Shown one piece after another: positions 1 through 4,092 of a stretch of 5,753 bases of DNA; the stretch's first letter is position 1, and each line of letters starts with the position of its first letter. Position numbers and translations under genes: made by a program. The stretch comes from Actinomyces sp. (GTDB taxonomy: Bacteria; Actinomycetota; Actinomycetes; Actinomycetales; Actinomycetaceae): assembly GCA_018375675.1 (NCBI GenBank), contig JAHACW010000082.1, positions 1-5,753 of the forward strand, given 5' to 3'. Under the pieces are notes generated by a model. That model saw only the letters and a list, made by a program, of their open reading frames with translations. It did no database searches and was not told the origin of the DNA.

Positions 1-195
1 CCGCCCGCGAGGCTAGGCGTCCTCACTTCGTTCGGCGCCGCGCCTCGAAGCCCGCCCGTGCCCTCCGGTCCCTCCGGCGCCCTCCACACCGGCGGCGCCT
101 GTGGTTCTGGTGTGAGTGGCCAGGCCCCGCGGCGGGCTCCAATCGGGCGTGCGTGTGTGCTTGTTCTGGCCTTGCCGCTGCATTCCGCGTGGGGA

Positions 196-271
196 TATTC
201 GGAGAGTGTGGGCGCATCCGGATAGGTTGCCGCTATCCGGATGTTTGTTACCTATCCGGATGTGTTGCAGC
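196..271. repeat. 19-bp tandem repeat with ATCCGGAT palindromes
   Basis: The self-complementary octamer ATCCGGAT occurs three times, at 216-223, 235-242 and 254-261, exactly 19 bp apart. A degenerate copy (ATTCGGAG, 197-204) sits one further 19-bp step upstream. Taken as 19-mers starting at 196, 215, 234 and 253, the consensus is roughly TATCCGGATGTGTTGCCGC; units at 215 and 253 agree at 15 of 19 positions. The first two full copies also form a perfect inverted repeat (CATCCGGATAG at 215-225 with CTATCCGGATG at 233-243). This looks like an array of binding sites for a dimeric DNA-binding protein, or alternative RNA hairpins. The protein is unknown. Confidence 0.75.
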
Positions 272-337
272 CTGGGCACGGTGGCCTCCGTGCGGGGTGG
301 CCACTGGCCCTGCTAGCGGCCTCAGGTGCTGCAGTTT

Positions 338-418
338 CGCATGCAATTCCCTCTGAGCAGCTTGCTTGTTCGTGTCACTTTGTATCGCTGAGTCACTCCT
401 GTTTGGGAATTGCATGCG
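338..418. repeat. Perfect 14-bp inverted repeat, 53-nt spacer
   Basis: CGCATGCAATTCCC at 338-351 is the exact reverse complement of GGGAATTGCATGCG at 405-418. The arms do not extend further in either direction and contain the palindrome GCATGC. There is no T-tract after the right arm and no clear target-site duplication, so neither an intrinsic terminator nor a small transposable element is well supported. It could form a long-stem RNA structure, be a paired protein site, or be a recombination site for a very short invertible segment. Confidence 0.7.
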
Positions 419-423
419 GATTT

Positions 424-468
424 GGGGTGGGGAGGGATTGTGGGTTCGGGGGAGGGGCGTATCGGGGG
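424..468 (+). other. G-run cluster, potential G-quadruplex
   Basis: Seven runs of three or more G (424-427, 429-432, 434-436, 442-444, 448-452, 454-457, 464-468) are separated by loops of 1 to 6 nt, satisfying the usual intramolecular G-quadruplex pattern several times over. An eighth run lies at 478-480. The surrounding plus strand (about 419-560) is strongly G/T-rich with few C, unlike the evenly GC-rich DNA elsewhere. The cluster lies about 535 bp before the tip-pilin start. Folding and function are inferred only. Confidence 0.5.
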
Positions 469-499
469 TGTGGCTATGGGCGTGGCTGGGGTCTCCTGG

Positions 500-532
500 G
501 GTGCAGATTTGGTGCGGATGTGGTGTGGATGA
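500..532 (+). repeat. Three 11-bp tandem units (GGTGcgGATgt)
   Basis: GGTGCAGATTT (500-510), GGTGCGGATGT (511-521) and GGTGTGGATGA (522-532) are consecutive 11-bp units sharing GGTG..GAT. An 11-bp direct-repeat period is typical of sites for OmpR/PhoB-type response regulators and SARP-like activators, which bind head to tail on one face of DNA. That assignment is inference; the repeats lie in a G/T-rich stretch where partial matches arise more easily. Confidence 0.45.
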
Positions 533-644
533 GTGCGCCTGGGAGTTTCTGGGGCCTAGATGGGACTGAAGTCCTATGTTTTCGCAGGTGGGAAGAAGTT
601 TGAGCGGAAGCGGGTGACAGGACAAGGGATTTTCGTTGTGATAC

Positions 645-678
645 TTGACAGTTTGGGGGCGACAGGATGCTGAAAATA
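645..678 (+). promoter_or_regulatory. Candidate promoter with perfect TTGACA -35
   Basis: TTGACA at 645-650 matches the -35 consensus for the primary sigma factor. The downstream hexamer is poor: GAAAAT or AAAATA at 672-678 lies 21-22 bp away, and the 17-bp position reads TGCTGA. This would give a 5' leader of more than 300 nt to the gene at 1003. It is a candidate only. Confidence 0.2.
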
Positions 679-705
679 GGCTCAGTGGTGAATTTAGAGG
701 GGTAG

Positions 706-719
706 TGTCAAGCTTGGCA
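706..719. promoter_or_regulatory. Operator-like palindrome TGTCAAGCTTGGCA
   Basis: The 14-bp sequence is symmetric except for one T/G pair (708/717), with the perfect core CAAGCTTG at 709-716. Its left half, TGTCAAG, is the reverse complement of CTTGACA at 644-650 within the candidate -35 region, so the same heptamer occurs twice in opposite orientation 62 bp apart. It could bind a dimeric regulator; the core is also simply a HindIII-type palindrome, so chance is possible. Confidence 0.3.
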
Positions 720-751
720 AAATTCCACATTATGATTTGTTTCCAGCCGTT

Positions 752-785
752 AAAAAAGATAAAAATCGCCGAAAAGACGAGTTTT
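752..785. promoter_or_regulatory. Phased A-tracts in an AT-rich island
   Basis: A6 (752-757), A5 (761-765), A4 (772-775) and T4 (782-785) are centred at about 754.5, 763, 773.5 and 783.5, close to one helical turn apart, which is the pattern of intrinsically bent DNA. They lie in the AT-rich island 721-900, within an otherwise GC-rich region. Such a stretch could help a nearby promoter open or recruit an AT-binding nucleoid protein such as Lsr2; neither is shown by the sequence alone. Confidence 0.4.
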
Positions 786-812
786 CATAGATTGAAACCA
801 CTAGGTAAAACG

Positions 813-841
813 TTGATATCCTGCGAAAATATAGCTTTACT
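813..841 (+). promoter_or_regulatory. Candidate promoter TTGATA-17-TTTACT
   Basis: TTGATA (813-818, five of six consensus bases) is separated by 17 bp from TTTACT (836-841, four of six). It lies just downstream of the phased A-tracts and would start transcription near 848, giving a leader of about 155 nt that includes the hairpins at 927-962. It has the best combined spacing and hexamers I found upstream of the tip-pilin gene, but an AT-rich stretch offers many partial matches; a weaker alternative is TTGCAT (886-891) with TACGCT (910-915). Confidence 0.3.
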
Positions 842-926
842 GTTTTTCTGTAATGTAGCCCACTCACAAAGCTGAAGAAAATGGGTTGCATTTTTCGGTA
901 ACCGCATCGTACGCTGAGTGTCATCA

Positions 927-962
927 AGGTTGTGGAAAAACCTCTCGGGACATCCCCCCGAG
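927..962 (+). promoter_or_regulatory. Two abutting hairpins in the 5' leader
   Basis: AGGTT (927-931) pairs with AACCT (939-943), and immediately after it CTCGGG (944-949) pairs with CCCGAG (957-962); each has a 7-nt loop. They end 26 nt before the ribosome binding site of the gene at 1003. There is no T-tract, so termination is unlikely; a role in mRNA stability or translation control is possible. Confidence 0.35.
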
Positions 963-988
963 TACGACACAGCGAAGCAACAGTCTTC

Positions 989-994
989 AAGGAG
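989..994 (+). promoter_or_regulatory. Ribosome binding site of the tip-pilin gene
   Basis: AAGGAG lies 8 nt before the ATG at 1003, a near-ideal Shine-Dalgarno match and distance. It fixes the start, which is followed directly by a typical signal peptide. Confidence 0.85.
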
Positions 995-1002
995 ATTGAT
1001 TA

Positions 1003-4000
1003 ATGGCAACGAGTCGAGCGCGCGCAGGCCACGCGCGGACCAAGCGAGCAGGAGCCGCGTCCCGCGCCCTGGCCGCCCTGGCTGTCGTGGCAACCGCCAC
1101 CGGTACGCTGGTCGTCTCCCAGGCCGCCGCCCCCCAGGCCGCTCAGGCCGCCCAGGAGCCTGCCGCCTCCAAGATTGATGTTGGCGAGGTTTCCGCCTGG
1201 ATTAACGGTGGCTACACGAGCGAAACCGAGGGTGGTGCGCACCTGAATGACAGCATCAGGTACGGTGTTGTTACCGGAATGTCGCAGAATCGCCTGCGCA
1301 CGGGTGATCAGCCCGTAAATGCGTGGCTGAGTGGTACAACCGCAAAGAATATGGATGCGTGGGCGTACATTGCTCGAGGTGTGCCGTGGAAGTGGGATAA
1401 CCAGACCGGCGACTATGGTGACACTCCTGCCAGCAAAGCCTGGATGCAGGCTCACTACGACCAGTGGGCTGCCGACCCCACGAAGATCTGGGTGAACGGC
1501 CAGAGCGCCATCGGTTTCAAGCCGAACAAACCTGGTGAGGTCGAGCCGGGTCAGACCTTCCTTCTTGGCGCGATCCGCCATAATAACCTGCCCATCGGGC
1601 AGGCTGATGCGCCGCACAAATTGGGACAGCCTTACCTTCAGGCCAACATCAACCTGGAATTTGCTGGACTATTCCCCGAGGGTCAGCAGAGAGAAGCTTT
1701 CCCCTTCGTCAACCACGAGACTTTCAACACCCTGGCCTCGACGATCATCTACCGCAAGGGCGGCGCCTACGTGAAGACACCGGGCGAGGCTGGTACGGGT
1801 ACCTGTTCTACCAGTTTCGGTACTACTGGCTGGGACGTGAATCAGCTAGTCGGTGGAAGGCGGGTCCGTGACCTGGTCCTCGATGGTACCTACGGTCGTC
1901 CCGGTTACACGCCCTCCGGCGCCTTCATCGGTCCCGCCTATGAGCCGGACCCGGTGAACGCGGCGGATCGCTCGCAGGGTTACGTCAACAAGCCCGAATC
2001 TCGCTCCGGACGCATGTACTGTGTCAAGTACGTGGGCGAGGGTAACGGTGACTACGACCTGTACAGCCAGTACTACAACGGCGGTGCGGAGCAGCCTCAC
2101 AACCAGCTCGTGAAGGAAGAGGTCACGCCTCGCACCTGGCCGGGTGCGAAGGGTAACGTTAACGAGGATCCCTACGTCTCCGACACCGTCAAGCTGCAGA
2201 AGACCGTCTCCGACAAGACCTTCACGAAGAACGGCCGCACCTACCGCTTGCAGCTGTGGGGATTCACCCCTGCGACGAATGCGACCAACTTCCTGACCCC
2301 GGAGAACTTCAACTCCATCCCGACGGCGGACTGCCCAGCGACCCCGCCGGCTGACGCCAAGCGCACCGACTACTTCGTGACGCAGGAGCTCTCGGTTAAC
2401 TACGCCTGCCTCTACGGCGTCATCACCGAGGAGCGCTCCGTGCGCATCGCGAAGGCCGTCGAGGACCCGGCGGGCGCCAACCCGGCGATCCCTGCTGCCA
2501 ACTTCGCGGTGACCACGGGCGACGCGTGGGCGGACAATACCGACCGCACGCCGGCGACCACCGGCACCGTGTCGGTCACGAAGCCCACGGCTGACTCCGC
2601 CCCCGCCAAGGCCTCGTACATCTCCGCAGCCGACCCGGCCGTGTCGCTGACCCCCACCGCCTTCGGTGAGGACCAGGCGAAGTACGACTCGACCTTCATC
2701 CCCTTCGAGGTCGGCAACTCCGACTTCACCATCACGGAGAAGGACATCAACACCGGCGGCGAGGACAAGTGGAACCTCAAGGACATCAAGTGCGTCAACG
2801 GCATCGGTGAAGACGTCGCCGTGACCAAGACCGAGCGCGGCGTCAACTTCAAGAACGTCGGCGGCGCAGCGTCCAACGAGGCAGCCCCCATCACCTGTAC
2901 GTTCGTGAACGAATACCAGGCTCCCAAGCTGCGCGTCCAGAAGTCCATCGAGGCGAACGGCGGCGCCAACGGCGCCACGAGCTTCAACGTGGACTACAAG
3001 ATCGTCGCCACCAACGACGGCTCGCTGGCCGCCAACACCGGCAAGCTCACCGACAAGCCCGACTTCGCCAAGGGTCTCGAGATCCAGTCCGCGAAGATCG
3101 CCGAAACGCAGGCCGGCCTGGACTCCGCGTCCAACGCCACCGCCACGAACGGCGTCTACACGCTGACCGACGGCGTCGAGCTGGCCCCGGGGGCCACCAA
3201 GGAATACTGGATCCGCTTCGCGGTCGTCCGTAACCCCGCAGCCGCCGGCTACAACGAGGCCGACCTGGCCTGCTCCATCAACGGGAACAACGAGCTGGCT
3301 CCCGGCAAGGGCCTCTTCAACGAGGTCCTGGCTGAGAACGGCAAGGACTCCGACGGTTCGTCCAACAACAAGGCCTGTGGCCCGACCGTTCCCCACGATT
3401 TCGTGGTGATCAAGGCCGGCACGCAGAACACGGGCAAGACCTTCGCGGATGCCTCGAACCAGTACACGGGCCCCAGCGGAGTCACGCTGTACCCCCTGTC
3501 GGGCGCCGAGTTCGCGATCTACAACGCCAACCCGAACACCGACGCGAACGCCACCGTGGTCAAGACCCTGACCCAGGCGACCGCGACCGACGGCTACTAC
3601 TGGTCCGTCAACGACCTGAACCTCGACACCATGTACTGGCTCGTTGAGACCAAGGCACCCGCGGGACACTCGCTCCTGCCCAAGCCCATCGCGTTCACGC
3701 TGACCGCCTCCCGCGGCAACAGCTCGGGAACGACCGTGGAGCTTGCGGATGACCTCACGGACTCCGCCAAGTGGGCCAAGAGCGCCGTCCAGTCGTTCTC
3801 CTCCGAGGCCTCCAGCCTCCCCGGCCCCCAGGGCTTCCTGGTCGCCGGAACCCGCAAGGCCACCATCGTTGTCAAGGACACCGAGGTTGGCGAGCTGCCC
3901 AAGGCCGGCAGCACCGGAATCTACCCCTACATCGGCGTCGCAGCGGCGCTCATGTCCGGGGCGATGGTGATGACTGTGGTCACCACCAAGAGGCGCAAGG

Positions 4001-4011
4001 CAACCGCCTGA
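1003..4011 (+). CDS. Wall-anchored tip-type pilin / fimbrial adhesin
   Basis: A 1002-residue secreted surface protein, probably the minor tip subunit of a sortase-assembled pilus, comparable in position and size class to Actinomyces FimQ/FimB. Residues 1-49 form a signal peptide: Arg-rich start, hydrophobic 22-38, Ala-rich cleavage region near 49. Residues about 50-390 are a head I cannot firmly assign; FLLGAIRHNNLPI (186-198) resembles the choice-of-anchor K signature. Prealbumin/DUF5979-like and DUF11-like stalk domains follow (about 390-795), then a SpaA/CnaB domain (about 800-960) with candidate isopeptide Lys804, E-box Glu882 in YWLVETKAP, and Asp959. Sorting signal: LPKAG (965-969), hydrophobic segment, KRRKATA. 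Eight Cys form sequential pairs (268/340, 444/469, 597/632, 757/792). I see no WxxxVxVYPK pilin motif, which fits a tip rather than a shaft. Codons up to about 387 are unusually A/T-ending. The ligand is unknown. Confidence 0.85.
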   Translation: MATSRARAGHARTKRAGAASRALAALAVVATATGTLVVSQAAAPQAAQAAQEPAASKIDVGEVSAWINGGYTSETEGGAHLNDSIRYGVVTGMSQNRLRTGDQPVNAWLSGTTAKNMDAWAYIARGVPWKWDNQTGDYGDTPASKAWMQAHYDQWAADPTKIWVNGQSAIGFKPNKPGEVEPGQTFLLGAIRHNNLPIGQADAPHKLGQPYLQANINLEFAGLFPEGQQREAFPFVNHETFNTLASTIIYRKGGAYVKTPGEAGTGTCSTSFGTTGWDVNQLVGGRRVRDLVLDGTYGRPGYTPSGAFIGPAYEPDPVNAADRSQGYVNKPESRSGRMYCVKYVGEGNGDYDLYSQYYNGGAEQPHNQLVKEEVTPRTWPGAKGNVNEDPYVSDTVKLQKTVSDKTFTKNGRTYRLQLWGFTPATNATNFLTPENFNSIPTADCPATPPADAKRTDYFVTQELSVNYACLYGVITEERSVRIAKAVEDPAGANPAIPAANFAVTTGDAWADNTDRTPATTGTVSVTKPTADSAPAKASYISAADPAVSLTPTAFGEDQAKYDSTFIPFEVGNSDFTITEKDINTGGEDKWNLKDIKCVNGIGEDVAVTKTERGVNFKNVGGAASNEAAPITCTFVNEYQAPKLRVQKSIEANGGANGATSFNVDYKIVATNDGSLAANTGKLTDKPDFAKGLEIQSAKIAETQAGLDSASNATATNGVYTLTDGVELAPGATKEYWIRFAVVRNPAAAGYNEADLACSINGNNELAPGKGLFNEVLAENGKDSDGSSNNKACGPTVPHDFVVIKAGTQNTGKTFADASNQYTGPSGVTLYPLSGAEFAIYNANPNTDANATVVKTLTQATATDGYYWSVNDLNLDTMYWLVETKAPAGHSLLPKPIAFTLTASRGNSSGTTVELADDLTDSAKWAKSAVQSFSSEASSLPGPQGFLVAGTRKATIVVKDTEVGELPKAGSTGIYPYIGVAAALMSGAMVMTVVTTKRRKATA

Positions 4012-4092
4012 GCCACCCATGAGGTCCCGTGACCACGAGACCCACCATCAGAAAAAACTCCCGAAATCACACACACAGGAGAAAGAACACCT
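4012..4092 (+). promoter_or_regulatory. Short intergenic gap with shaft-pilin RBS
   Basis: This 81-nt gap separates the two pilin genes, which are in the same direction and probably co-transcribed. I see no terminator; the only dyad is GGTC/GACC (4023-4026, 4031-4034), four base pairs. AGGAG at 4077-4081 lies 11 nt before the ATG at 4093, slightly long but acceptable. No clear promoter is visible, although higher expression of the shaft than the tip would be expected. Confidence 0.6.

Larger units (their letters stand above)
1..1002. other. Long non-coding upstream region of the pilus locus
   Basis: I see no credible gene in this first kilobase. The open frames here are short or low-complexity, lack convincing ribosome binding sites and overlap each other on both strands. 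Composition changes sharply along it: GC-rich at 1-330, G/T-skewed on the plus strand at about 419-560, then AT-rich (63 G/C of 180 bases at 721-900). It holds several repeats and dyads listed separately. A GC-rich imperfect hairpin lies at the left edge (8-13 with 42-47 and 16-19 with 36-39); it has no T-tract, so I do not call it a terminator. The end of an upstream gene is not visible. The most likely role is an extended control region for the pilin genes; an unannotated small RNA cannot be excluded. Confidence 0.6.

Noticed and set aside
8..47. GC-rich imperfect hairpin as a terminator of an upstream gene
   Set aside because: The stem is interrupted by a 2x2 internal loop, has a 16-nt loop and no T-tract, and such dyads are common in GC-rich DNA.
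196..271. CRISPR array
   Set aside because: The units are 19 bp head to tail with no spacers, and only three or four copies exist.
338..418. Small transposon-derived element (MITE)
   Set aside because: Only 81 bp in total, no clear target-site duplication and no second copy in the window.
560..577. 8-bp hairpin with a 2-nt loop
   Set aside because: The loop is too short to be stable in RNA, it includes a G-U pair, and there is no T-tract or nearby gene end.
241..603. 120-codon plus-strand frame over the G/T-rich stretch
   Set aside because: The translation is Gly/Cys/Trp-rich low complexity caused by base skew, with no domain or RBS support.
248..730. 160-codon minus-strand frame across the upstream region
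   Set aside because: It spans the inverted repeat, G-runs and 11-bp repeats, has a Pro/His/Ser-rich sequence with no recognisable domain, and has no good ribosome binding site; stops are simply rare in the C/A-rich strand.
1000..1617. 205-codon minus-strand frame over the start of the tip-pilin gene
   Set aside because: It is antisense to a signal peptide and head region that are clearly coding on the plus strand.
1846..4020. 724-codon open frame on the minus strand
   Set aside because: It lies antisense to the tip-pilin gene, is a repetitive Gly/Val/Arg/Leu-rich translation, and arises because G/C-ending codons remove stops from the opposite frame. No matching domain or RBS is seen.
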